Source: Nitrososphaeria archaeon
Lineage (GTDB): Archaea; Thermoproteota; Nitrososphaeria; Conexivisphaerales; UBA164
Direction of reading: 5' to 3'
Assembly: GCA_029775955.1 (NCBI GenBank)
Contig: JARVJW010000211.1
Span: 1-16,128 of the forward strand
Length of the DNA: 16,128 bases
Shown in pieces: positions 1 through 7,810 of the stretch. The notes below the pieces were generated by a model. That model worked only from the letters and a program-made list of their open reading frames with translations, ran no database searches and was not told the origin of the DNA. Position 1 is the first letter of the stretch; each line of letters begins with the position of its first letter. The position numbers and the translations under genes were made by a program.

Positions 1-1
1 G

Positions 2-217
2 AAGGAGATGAAGAGGGGCTATTCAAAGAAGTATCACCAGAGGTCAATGGTGGAGACCATATTCTCCGTCATAAAGAGGACCATGGGAGACGAGATAAGG
101 TCGGTGAAGACGGTGGCCCAGAACAATAAAATGAGGGCAAAAATAATCGGCTATAACGCCGCTAGGATCGTAGATATGGCCTCTTCTTTATTCGGAGGTT
201 TTCTACAGAGCCTTTAA
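2..217 (+). CDS. IS5-type DDE transposase, C-terminal fragment (cut by window edge)
   Basis: The reading frame is open from the first bases of the window, so the gene begins upstream; the ATG at position 8 is probably internal. About 71 residues remain. The segment around YHQRSMVETIFSVIKRT is the C-terminal part of the DDE domain of IS5/IS4-type transposases, in which the Glu of the 'VETIFS' motif is the last catalytic acid. The tail (AKIIGYNAARI) is the usual hydrophobic end. No frameshift is visible in the part present, but intactness cannot be judged. The window's other end carries the N-terminal part of a transposase of similar type in the same orientation; they may be separate copies of one family. 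Confidence 0.75.
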   Translation, partial: KEMKRGYSKKYHQRSMVETIFSVIKRTMGDEIRSVKTVAQNNKMRAKIIGYNAARIVDMASSLFGGFLQSL

Positions 218-543
218 TACAATGGAGTTATAATATTGTTCATTCCAGCCATCTTTAGCCCAAAATTCGGACTGCCCGCCCCTCCGTTTACCTATGCATG
301 GGGGTGATCTGTGACGCCCTCAGGGGTGCGTACACAGGCTTAAATTTCTACAAAGGGTCGTGCCGCTGCCTGGCTTGCCCTCCTGACAAAGGCTCCTGCG
401 CTTAAAGCTGACACTTTCTAGTATATTATACTGATACCTAAACCCTAGATGATAGAAAAGGGAGATTATTCGATCATTATGGGGCGCAACGCCAGCTTAT
501 CCGGATGCCCCATGGCAGGCAGACGGGAGGTTAATAGCTGAGT
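218..543. other. Gene-free stretch with one possible coding relic
   Basis: No intact gene is visible. A plus-strand frame open from about 283 to the stop at 403-405 reads like a protein end with a Cys cluster (CRCLACPPDKGSC, about 355-396), resembling the Cys-rich stretch (CPLKxxC) in some DDE transposases. This is weak and may be chance. The rest lies between the transposase tail and the convergent end of the amidohydrolase and shows no clear hairpin terminator. Confidence 0.35.
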
Positions 544-1809
544 TTAAAGCAGGTATGTCTCTCCTGTGCTCTTCCAGTAGAATCGCGGTGGATCGAACAG
601 CGCGTCGTTGGGGTCGCTGACGCCCAAATCTTTACCGTTCAACCTTATGTGCTTAGTAGTAGGCCTTGCATCGCGGCCGCGGAGCGCGACTACCATTCCA
701 TCTACCATTATCATGGCCGTTCCGACTGTGTCGCCAGCCTCGATGGCTCCAAGGGCATCCTTCCCTACACTGCCAGGCGGCCTGTCAATTATTATTGCAT
801 CGGCTTCATATCCCTTTTGTATCTTACCGGTGTTTATCCATTTACCGTAAAGGTCGTGCGTATTGCCCGTAGCCATGGCTATAGCCTTCTCCGCCGCGAT
901 GTTGCCCAGACTGGATATTATGTTAACGGCTCTTTGCACGGCAACGGGGAAGTAGCCCTGTCCCGTAGGCGTATCGCTCCCTACTACCAACCTATTCAAC
1001 TGGCCGTTCGTCTTAAGGTGTTCTATTATCCGTACCGCCATCTTGAGATTCCCGTAAGGGACTATCTCCAGCGCCATTGACGTCTCATCAATTAATGCCC
1101 TAGTATCATCCCAGCTGCATGCCGTGCTGCCGCCATTGATGTGCGCCAGCTTGTCCGGCTTTAGTTTCTTTATAAAATCGAGGTTAAGCTCCACCGCCCC
1201 CTTTAGCACCCCCGAGCCATAATTGCTGGGAATGAACATGCCATACTTCCTTGCGAAGCTGGCCTCCTCTAACAGCTCCTTGACGCTGAGATCCGAACTT
1301 CCTCCTATCTGTGCAACCCTCCAGATTCCTATATCCGCCAGCTCTTTAAAATCCTGCTCCTTGAGCCCCTTTACCAGTGTGATGCTGCCGGCGTGCACCT
1401 TTTGGGCGCCACCTGGCCTGTAGTTCTTCCACGCCCTGTACGCAGCTATGGCCGTTGCCTTGACGCCGGCCGGATCCGGCGGGTAAAATAGAGGTAATCC
1501 TTCGAACTGGTTAAATTCATCTATTACAGTTGTAATTCCCTGCAAAAGTGCTTCCTCCATCAACCCAACCATTCTTTGCATGGGGGAATAATCACCTATG
1601 GAGATATGCGTGTGCGGATCTATATAGCCCGGCATGAGGACCATACCGTTAGCATCTATGGTCACATCCGATTTATTGGGATTGACCTCGTCCCTGTACC
1701 CTATCCCACTAAATTTCCCGTTTTCGATGGTTACCGTATCACCTTTAAGTATACCCTTATCCCAGTCTCCGCTTACGATCTTACCTATGTTCTCTATGGA
1801 AACCTTCAT
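544..1809 (-). CDS. Enamidase-like amidohydrolase A (cyclic amide hydrolase)
   Basis: A 421-residue metal-dependent hydrolase of the amidohydrolase superfamily. As far as I recall the E. barkeri protein, it resembles enamidase, which hydrolyses 1,4,5,6-tetrahydro-6-oxonicotinate in nicotinate fermentation: shared stretches include GKIVSGD near residue 10, KVH(A/G)G and LVKGL near 137-148, HINGG at 223-227, MATGN at 312-316 and a GSV..DALGAI..GD block near 346-360. Visible metal-site candidates are H66 and H68 (PHTH), H139, K147, H223 and D279. N196 stands where I expect another His. The open frame reaches 1824, but the start at 1809 is preferred because the paralogue at 6458 begins MKV at the same place and the TATA-like box then lies about 32 nt upstream. 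By hand count it is about 67% identical to that paralogue. D-aminoacylase or dihydropyrimidinase-like activity is the alternative. Confidence 0.85.
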   Translation of the reverse strand: MKVSIENIGKIVSGDWDKGILKGDTVTIENGKFSGIGYRDEVNPNKSDVTIDANGMVLMPGYIDPHTHISIGDYSPMQRMVGLMEEALLQGITTVIDEFNQFEGLPLFYPPDPAGVKATAIAAYRAWKNYRPGGAQKVHAGSITLVKGLKEQDFKELADIGIWRVAQIGGSSDLSVKELLEEASFARKYGMFIPSNYGSGVLKGAVELNLDFIKKLKPDKLAHINGGSTACSWDDTRALIDETSMALEIVPYGNLKMAVRIIEHLKTNGQLNRLVVGSDTPTGQGYFPVAVQRAVNIISSLGNIAAEKAIAMATGNTHDLYGKWINTGKIQKGYEADAIIIDRPPGSVGKDALGAIEAGDTVGTAMIMVDGMVVALRGRDARPTTKHIRLNGKDLGVSDPNDALFDPPRFYWKSTGETYLL

Positions 1810-1836
1810 ACTAATCATATTCATTTATTCTACCCA

Positions 1837-1845
1837 TTAATTAAA
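1837..1845 (-). promoter_or_regulatory. TATA-like box for amidohydrolase A
   Basis: On the minus strand this reads TTTAATTAA, centred about 32 nt before the ATG at 1809 and only about 17 nt before the alternative ATG at 1824. The spacing supports the downstream start and a leaderless or near-leaderless mRNA. Confidence 0.45.
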
Positions 1846-1976
1846 GGTTTTGTAAATCTCGGGTGTAGGACATAATTACCGCCTTGGAGCAAGCATAGGC
1901 AACTCGCTGGCGCGTGGATATTTATCGCCGGCGCTATATGTATGAAAGGACGAATTTTTAACTTGTTTTTTATAGC

Positions 1977-3035
1977 ATGGTGGAACTGCACAGCGCCGAT
2001 ATCTAGGCTAAGCCGAAGGACATAGATAGGTTATTACATAAAGAAGGAGTACCTCAAGGAGCACTCAAAGAAGGAGAGGAATTGGAGGACCTATGAGCAG
2101 CAGTACGCCAGAAGGATAAAGGAAGGAGGCCATGAGGATGCTGGAGCCGCTGATACACGAAACCGTGACCACCATAGGGGTGTACCAGGAAGGTGAGACA
2201 AGGGGAAGGCCGGAGATGCTCACCCTTGAGCAGAAGGTCAAGATGCTGCTGATCAAGCAGCTCGTAGGTGAATCAAACAGGATGTTCGCCAACATGCTGG
2301 TGGTGTTCTCCCTACTTGCTGGATGACATAGAGGTATCATATAAAATAGTGTAGAGATTGTATTCGGACGAAGTGGCTCTTGCCGTACGCAATCTGTACG
2401 TGCTCGTACTGAAGAAGAAGGAGGTTACCGCATCTGACGCCACAGGTGACTGCACAGGTTACTCCCTGACCATCAAGAGGAATTATGAATCCTACACGCA
2501 GAAGCTGAAGGACGGGGCAAAGGAGGGAAACGGTAACGGTGGACCCAGGGAGGCGAATAAGGACCAAAGGAGGAGGCTCTTAGCCTATACCTTCGGGCTG
2601 ATGGACCTGAAGACCAGGATGTACCTAGCGCACGGGTCCAGCCTGAAGCCGGAGAAGGAGGCGTTCGACAGGGCCATGGAAATGCTCCCGGGGATAGACG
2701 TAGCGCTGTCCAGCGTAAGGCTCGACAGGTATTATTCCTACCCTACGTACGTTGATGCTTTCGGTGCAAGTACAGTGTACGTCATTCCCAAGAAGAATTC
2801 AACCCTGAACGGCTCTCAGAAGTGGAAGGACACCATGAAGGAATTCGTAAGGGACACCGTAAGCTATCTGGAACAATATCATAAAAGGAGCAACTCCGAG
2901 TCCGGCTTCTCACAGGACAAGAAGATGCTTGGCTGGACTGTCGCACAGAGGAGAGAGGATAGGATAGGCTGTGCGCTGTTCTCCATCGGGCTATGGCACA
3001 ACTTGGCATCGTAGAATTTTGTCTCACAGCCGTAA
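1977..3035 (+). pseudogene. Decayed DDE transposase with stops and frameshifts
   Basis: Successive plus-strand frames together spell one transposase of roughly 350 residues. The ATG at 1977 is followed by a TAG at 2004-2006, a frame change near 2030 (into YYIKKEYLKEHSKKERNWRT), another near 2128 (into MRMLEPLIHETV), another near 2315, a TAG at 2352-2354, then a long open part to the TAG at 3012-3014. After that TAG the same frame continues NFVSQP to a TAA at 3033-3035, so the TAG may be premature. The long part carries TASDATGDCTGYS (the TAxDxTG-type first catalytic Asp region), MDLKTRMY, SVRLDRYYS and AQRREDRI. The family is an archaeal IS group I cannot name with certainty. It sits between amidohydrolase A and UbiD A and cannot make a functional protein. 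I found no convincing terminal inverted repeats. Confidence 0.8.
3014..3032 (+). repeat. 19-bp dispersed repeat, copy 1 (transposase 3' end)
   Basis: The 19 bases starting GAATTTTGTC, covering the last codons of the transposase pseudogene, match positions 13304-13322 on the opposite strand with one difference (T to C). This suggests a second, almost lost copy of the same element's 3' end. Confidence 0.5.
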
Positions 3036-3162
3036 ATCTCTATTCATGTTGATGAAAAATTTGAGGTAAATTAGATAATCACTCAAATGATCTATACGAA
3101 CTCATATTCATACAAGCGCCAATAAATATACAATCATTCCAAAGTTTCTCTTACTTATCGGA

Positions 3163-3443
3163 CTACACATGCCTTACCAGCAGCAGCCACATGATGTTCT
3201 CAAGGCCGCCGTGCTACACCTTGCCCATATGTGCCTGCACCTTTTTGAAATAGTATACATGGTCGTTTCTATTACATTCAAAGTGTAAGGGGAGTCTATA
3301 CACATTATGGCCGGATTGATAATGATCACCATAAATCCCGCGTTATTCCCAATGAACCTACCGCCTTAGACGTACTCCTTTTTCTTCAGCTCCTCAATAA
3401 GTAAATTATGAATTTGTTTGGTGCCATAGCGCCAGGGCAGTTC
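3163..3443 (-). pseudogene. Unidentified coding remnant
   Basis: Read on the minus strand from 3443, one frame stays protein-like through ELPWRYGTKQIHNLLIEELK, a single stop (TAA in the phrase KKEYV-stop-GGRFIGNNAGF), then SPYTLNVIETTMY. A shift of frame continues as YFKKVQAHMGKV, a second stop, HGGLENIMWLLLVRHV and a terminal TAG at 3163-3165. The amphipathic and hydrophobic pattern and the low stop density suggest a dead gene rather than random sequence. I do not recognise the family. Confidence 0.35.
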
Positions 3444-3663
3444 ATTTGAATCAATTTAATCTTCAATAGTAATAATTGCATTGGTATTAAATTCAGAACT
3501 AATGGTGGAGTTGCTCGAGTATAAACGACTGTGCATTGTGAATATGGATTTTCGAGTGGAGGACAACACTGGCTTGCTACCTAGCGGACATCCCTCTGAG
3601 CATACGACTTTGTGCGGCATAATATGTTCATTATGTTGCCTGCTTGCTTACCAGGATGTGTCG

Positions 3664-3810
3664 TCATAAGATGTGCGTTATGATATCCCTGAGTATCCTT
3701 TTTGCGTCCTTTATGTAGCTAATGCCGTTAGTATCTCCAGCTCCACCTTTTACTAAGAAACATCCTGGCATGCCATTTTTGACATAATTATGCCAATGAT
3801 AGACTAACAG
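3664..3810 (-). pseudogene. Unidentified C-terminal coding remnant
   Basis: A minus-strand frame of 48 sense codons ends at the TGA at 3664-3666 and reads GMPGCFLVKGGAGDTNGISY, then a Lys/Arg-rich helix (IKDAKRILRDIITHIL). It looks like a real protein end, with a Gly-rich loop followed by a C-terminal helix, but no start or promoter remains and the frame closes at 3811-3813. Function unknown. It could belong to the same dead gene as the remnant at 3163-3443 or to another. Confidence 0.3.
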
Positions 3811-4130
3811 TTAACTATACCTCCTTAGACCTAGAAGCCTGACATCTCTTCATTTTAATGATTTGGTTGATATCACTATTGATATATATGCTAGCGCCAT
3901 ACGAGATGACTAGCCACATATCATAAGTGAACTAGCACTGTTTATCGAAGTCAACAAAACCTATAACCTCGGACACCACGAGCCCAACGGTCGATGCCAT
4001 TCGGGAAACAGTTCGACGGCTTATATGGGGGATACGATCGCCGGTTTTTTAGGTGACTAAACGGAACCGCAGCTGCTGATAGCCCATTATTTTAACTGAG
4101 TTCCAAGTTGTTGATTTTAGCCCGAAAACA

Positions 4131-4138
4131 TTTAAAAA
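4131..4138 (+). promoter_or_regulatory. TATA-like box for UbiD A
   Basis: TTTAAAAA, preceded by a purine-rich CGAAAACA that could act as a BRE, is centred about 28 nt before the ATG at 4163. No Shine-Dalgarno site precedes the start, consistent with a leaderless mRNA. Confidence 0.55.
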
Positions 4139-4162
4139 TTATAATATGCACCCCGAACTTAA

Positions 4163-5515
4163 ATGAGCAAGAACCTTCGAGGTTTTTTAGATTCTGTTAG
4201 GGATGAAACCGTGTTCATAGATGAACCTGTGAGCCCGCGGTTCGCCATCAACGCATATGTGGAGGCATACGAAAGGCGACAGATGTATCCACTGCTGTTC
4301 TTCAACAACATAGATAGGAAGAAAGTGGTCATCAACGTGTTCGCGTCAACATCGAGGATGGGCAGGGCTCTCGGATGCAGAGAAGGAGAAAGGGTATCGG
4401 CGAAGTTCTTCCAATTGGCAGCAAAACCGATCCCACCAGTTACCGTGACTGCCCACCCATACGATGTTAATGAACGGGATATATCCTCGCTGCCGCACAT
4501 CGTGCATAACGAGTTAGATGGAGGTGCATTTATAGACAGTGGCCTCACGGTATTAAAGGACCCTGAAAGCGGGGCGCTGAACATGGGGATATACAGGCAG
4601 CAGATCTATGATGAAAAACACATCGGAATACTTGCTGATCCCGGGCACGATGCACAGCTGATAATTGAGAAGTACAGCAAATTGAAGAGGGAGGTCCCGG
4701 TGACCATTAACATTGGGCTTCATCCAGCCGCGTACTTTGGAGCAGTATACAGGCCCCTCGGAATAGGGGGTGAAATGGATGCCGCCGGCGGGTTCCTACA
4801 GGAGCCACTTGAAATAACTGGGGGACAGGAGGTCAATATTCCGTATCTGGCTCAGAGCGAAGCGGTGATCGAAGGCGTCATTGAAGACCCCAGCCTCGTT
4901 AGGGAGGAAGGCCCATTCGGGGAATGGCCAAAATATTATTCCGGCAAGCAACGCGTCCCTATCATAACCGTAAAACGGGTAAGTATGAAGAAGGATTTTA
5001 TCTATCTCGATATAGCAGCGGCGTTCAAGGACCATCTGAACTTGGGGGTGAATATCCCCCACCTTGCATCCGTATACAACTCGGTCAAAGCCGTATCCCC
5101 CTCTGTTAAGGACGTCAGGTTTGGATATGATTTCGCCCCCCTCCTGTACATACAGATGAAGAAGTTGAACGAGGGGGACGCCAAGCGCGCTGCGATGGCC
5201 GCTCTCGCGACGGAAATAGCCATAAGGATGGTGATAGTCGTGGACGAAGACGTCGACATATACAGCGATGAAGCCGTATTTTGGGCTGTAACTACGAGGG
5301 CATCCAGAGCCAGGGCCTTCACCATAATTGAAGGAGCTCTCGGCAATTTCCTCAATCCGGCTTGCTATTCAGGGAGTGGTGAAAATCGCACCCTTGATGA
5401 CAAGGTGATCATAGATGCCACCAAGCCTATCGCTGGTTTCCCTACGGTTGCGGGCGCCCCAAAGGACATGGTCGCTTCCATAATGAGGAAGATCGGTGCC
5501 CCCCTCCAAAGTTAA
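4163..5515 (+). CDS. UbiD-family decarboxylase A, prenyl-FMN dependent
   Basis: A complete 450-residue UbiD-family (de)carboxylase, a soluble enzyme that uses prenylated FMN made by UbiX to remove or add a carboxylate on aromatic or unsaturated acids. The catalytic Arg/Glu/Glu set is visible: R145 in NMGIYR, then E249 and E254 in EEGPFGE. N140 of the same motif, a His near 161 (PGHDA) and E233 in SEAVIEG fit the divalent metal site that holds the cofactor phosphate. The C-terminal signature VDEDVDIYSDEAVFWAVTTR is at 360-379, followed by the DATKP strand near 418-422. At 450 residues it is at the short end of the family. A dead UbiD gene of the second type follows after 33 nt. Substrate is not readable from sequence; the neighbours suggest an N-heteroaromatic acid. 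No UbiX gene is in the window. Confidence 0.9.
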   Translation: MSKNLRGFLDSVRDETVFIDEPVSPRFAINAYVEAYERRQMYPLLFFNNIDRKKVVINVFASTSRMGRALGCREGERVSAKFFQLAAKPIPPVTVTAHPYDVNERDISSLPHIVHNELDGGAFIDSGLTVLKDPESGALNMGIYRQQIYDEKHIGILADPGHDAQLIIEKYSKLKREVPVTINIGLHPAAYFGAVYRPLGIGGEMDAAGGFLQEPLEITGGQEVNIPYLAQSEAVIEGVIEDPSLVREEGPFGEWPKYYSGKQRVPIITVKRVSMKKDFIYLDIAAAFKDHLNLGVNIPHLASVYNSVKAVSPSVKDVRFGYDFAPLLYIQMKKLNEGDAKRAAMAALATEIAIRMVIVVDEDVDIYSDEAVFWAVTTRASRARAFTIIEGALGNFLNPACYSGSGENRTLDDKVIIDATKPIAGFPTVAGAPKDMVASIMRKIGAPLQS

Positions 5516-5517
5516 TA

Positions 5518-5525
5518 ATTAAATA
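5518..5525 (+). promoter_or_regulatory. Relict TATA-like box of the dead UbiD gene
   Basis: ATTAAATA lies just past the UbiD A stop codon and is centred about 27 nt before the ATG at 5549, the same spacing as at the live genes. The promoter outlived the gene it served. Confidence 0.35.
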
Positions 5526-5548
5526 CGGTGAAATAAAAAGGTAATTTT

Positions 5549-5965
5549 ATGTCGTTACAGCAATTCATAGATGGCTATCGGAAGGACAGGCCTGATGATG
5601 TCCTTGAAATAAACGACTAGATCAGCGTAGATTATGAGCCCACATGCTATGCAAACTAGCTGAGGGACTATAATCCGATGCTGCTGCTCAACAGGGTCGA
5701 TGGCTATGACGGCCTCAGGCTCATCAACAACGTCTTCGGAACGAAGGAGAGGATAGCCTTTTCTCTGGGATACACTGAAAAGGACCTCTACAGCAGGTGG
5801 AACGATATAATAAGCAGGAAGAATGGCAACCCTTCGATCGTATCCGATGCTCAGGTAAAGGAGGTGATATATGGGAAAGATTCACTCAACCTCTTCAGAT
5901 TACCCGCGCCAAGGCACTATAAGGAAGATGGCGGAAGGCACATAAGCGGAGGGCTCATGCCGTCC
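5549..5965 (+). pseudogene. Truncated UbiD-family decarboxylase, second type
   Basis: The frame from the ATG at 5549 aligns with residues 1 to about 137 of the intact enzyme at 10008: shared pieces include MSL at the start, a SVDYE/SVEYE segment, VDGYDGL/VKGYAGF, LINNVFG/VISNMFS, and LPAPRHYKEDGGRHISGG against LPAPLHYAQDGGRYITGG. Two in-frame stops (TAG near residues 24 and 37) interrupt it, and homology ends just after the GG, where transposase-like sequence begins. The catalytic Arg and Glu region and the whole C-terminal domain are gone. It shows that UbiD A once had a second-type UbiD partner directly downstream. An internal start at 5678 leaves an open fragment of 96 codons, which would lack any active site. 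Confidence 0.85.
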
Positions 5966-5967
5966 TG

Positions 5968-6381
5968 ATGAGCATCAAGGAGACGTGCAACCTGAGGAAG
6001 GAGAGCTTCGAACTCCTAGCCACCAACTTCGGGATAAAGGGATCATTTAGGAGCAATGACGTAGCAAAGAGCGTCAACGATAAGCTTGGGATGAAGCTAG
6101 CTATGGCTCATCAGGGGTTATAATATAAGAATCTGAGGTCAGCAAGGAACTCCCTTAACCTGATGGTCTTGTACTGCAGGTTCAACCCGTTTTCATTACA
6201 CAGAATCAAAGAACACAACAGCAAGACTCCGCTGGAGTTGGCTGGCATAGATACTTCATGGCTTAACTGGATAGAGTACTCACATAAGGAGTGTCTTCAA
6301 CGCGCCATAATGATACAGTCCAAAATTGGGGTGATGCTTGGTAAACCAAAGGTCTTATGCAACCCCCGAGCAGGTAGATAG
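5968..6381 (+). pseudogene. DDE transposase C-terminal remnant with internal stop
   Basis: One frame runs from 5968 to 6381 with a single TAA at 6121-6123. Across that stop it reads MKLAMAHQGL, stop, YKNLRSARNSLNLMVLYCRF, and then HRIKEHNSKTPLELAGIDTS. The asparagine-rich 'RNSLNLMVLYCRFNPF...KTPLELAGI' is the pattern of the C-terminal end of many DDE transposases (N-F-x-R-P-H ... KTPxExAGI), with the expected His changed. The N-terminal catalytic part is missing and the sequence abuts the truncated UbiD gene, so this insertion or a rearrangement around it probably removed the rest of that gene. The IS family cannot be fixed from this much sequence. Confidence 0.6.
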
Positions 6382-6422
6382 CATATTTCTGTTTGTATAC
6401 CAAGCACGATGCTTTAAACCAA

Positions 6423-6431
6423 AAATTTAAG
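6423..6431 (+). promoter_or_regulatory. TATA-like box for amidohydrolase B
   Basis: AAATTTAAG is centred about 31 nt before the ATG at 6458 in a very AT-rich upstream region. A TTAAGT at 6427-6432 and an ACTTAA at 6453-6458 form inverted arms between the box and the start codon, which could be an operator or chance in AT-rich DNA. Confidence 0.45.
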
Positions 6432-6457
6432 TAAAATACCTAAATTTAATTAACTTA

Positions 6458-7741
6458 ATGAAAGTAGCCATATTTAACGCGGGAAAAATTGTTAGCGGTG
6501 ATTGGAACAGGGGAATTTTAAAGGCCAATTCTGTACTGATTGAAAATGGAAAATTTACGCAGATAGGCTATGAGGATGATATTCATCCCGAAAAGGCAGA
6601 TGTTAGAATAGACGCAAATGGCATGGTTTTGATACCCGGTCTGATAGACCCTCACACACACCTGGGGTTTGGCGAGTGGGGGCCTGAAAACGGCATGATA
6701 GGTGTTGCCCAAGAAGCCCTGTACCAGGGCACAACTACAACTGTTGATGAATTTGCAAGATATGAAGGTGAACCTGATTTTTATCCCCCAAATCCCGGCG
6801 GAGTAAAGGCTTCTGCAATTGTTCACTATTTTGCTTGGAAAAACTACAGGCCTGGAGGCCTGATGAAGGTTCACGGCGGCAGCATTTTATTAGTAAAGGG
6901 ATTAAGGGAGAGCGATTTTAAGGAGCTGGCTGAACTTGGCGTATGGAAAGTAGCGCAAATAGGGGGGAGCAGTGACCTCAGCCCTGGCGAATTGCTGGAA
7001 ATGGCATCATGGGCTAGGAAATATGGGATGTTTATACCAACCAATTTTGGAGCGGGTGTCCTAAAGACGGCAGTTTACCTTGATGCTGAATTTGTCAGAA
7101 AGCTTCAACCAGACAAGCTCGCTCACACCAATGGGGGCAGTACTGCAGCTTCGTGGGACATAACCAGAGAAGTGATCGAGGCTGCCCCGAAGGCAGCAGT
7201 TGAGCTGGTAACTTATGGGAATCAGAAGATGTCCTTGAGAATACTGGATTACTTGAAAAGCAAAAATGAATTGGGCAAGGTTATCCTAGGAAGCGACACT
7301 CCAACTGGCCAAGGTTACTTCCCCATAGCAATCAATCAAGGCATAAAATTTGTATCAAGTATAGGCAATGTGCCTGCTGAAAAGGCCATTGCCATGGCCA
7401 CGGGTAATACTTATGATTATTACAAAAAGTGGATAAATGCTGGAAAGATACAGGAAGGCCTTGAAGCTGATTGTGTTATAATTGACAGGCCACCTGGCAG
7501 CGTGGGCACCGATGCGCTGGGAGCAATTGAGAATGGTGACATGGTCGGACCAGCAATGGTGATGGTTGATGGTAAAATCGCAGCTCTAAGAGGAAGAGAC
7601 AGCAGGCCCACAACCAAGTACATAAGGCTAAATGGCAGGGACCTTGGAGTAACTGACCCTGACGAAAGGCAATTTGATCCACCGAGATTTTACTGGAAAA
7701 GCACAGGGGAAACATATTTGCTCTTAAACAACAAGGCATAA
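6458..7741 (+). CDS. Enamidase-like amidohydrolase B (cyclic amide hydrolase)
   Basis: A complete 427-residue paralogue of the product of 544-1809, about 67% identical by hand count and colinear except for one extra residue and a six-residue C-terminal extension. The same candidate metal-site residues are kept: H66, H68, H139, K147, H223 and D280. N196 replaces the His I expect from enamidase. Cytosolic amidohydrolase-superfamily enzymes of this type open cyclic amides; enamidase in E. barkeri acts on a reduced 6-oxonicotinate. The start is fixed by a TATA-like box about 31 nt upstream and by the paralogue. It is followed after 69 nt by the molybdenum-enzyme subunit with its own promoter. Third codon positions are clearly more AT-rich than in the paralogue (15 versus 21 G/C in the first 40 codons), suggesting a different history. 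The exact substrate is inferred, not shown. Confidence 0.85.
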   Translation: MKVAIFNAGKIVSGDWNRGILKANSVLIENGKFTQIGYEDDIHPEKADVRIDANGMVLIPGLIDPHTHLGFGEWGPENGMIGVAQEALYQGTTTTVDEFARYEGEPDFYPPNPGGVKASAIVHYFAWKNYRPGGLMKVHGGSILLVKGLRESDFKELAELGVWKVAQIGGSSDLSPGELLEMASWARKYGMFIPTNFGAGVLKTAVYLDAEFVRKLQPDKLAHTNGGSTAASWDITREVIEAAPKAAVELVTYGNQKMSLRILDYLKSKNELGKVILGSDTPTGQGYFPIAINQGIKFVSSIGNVPAEKAIAMATGNTYDYYKKWINAGKIQEGLEADCVIIDRPPGSVGTDALGAIENGDMVGPAMVMVDGKIAALRGRDSRPTTKYIRLNGRDLGVTDPDERQFDPPRFYWKSTGETYLLLNNKA

Positions 7742-7777
7742 ACTTTTAGACGACTAAATCCCCACAGAACAAAATTC

Positions 7778-7785
7778 TTTAATAA
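7778..7785 (+). promoter_or_regulatory. TATA-like box for the molybdenum-enzyme gene
   Basis: TTTAATAA is centred about 29 nt before the ATG at 7811, with no Shine-Dalgarno site. The gene therefore seems to have its own start of transcription although it lies close behind amidohydrolase B. Confidence 0.5.
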
Positions 7786-7810
7786 ATTACCATTATTAAT
7801 AGTAAATCAT

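Larger units (their letters stand above)
3036..4130. other. Decayed intergenic region, about 1.1 kb, no intact gene
   Basis: No intact reading frame with a credible product is present. Two minus-strand stretches listed separately look like remnants of former proteins. A further minus-strand stretch near 3920-4030 reads MASTVGLVVSEVIGF but is too short and broken to assign. The AT-rich segment at the right end is the promoter region of UbiD A. Confidence 0.6.

Noticed and set aside
3481..3669. 62-codon plus-strand open frame in the decayed region
   Set aside because: No promoter at the usual spacing, Cys-rich unlikely composition, and it overlaps the end of a more protein-like minus-strand remnant.
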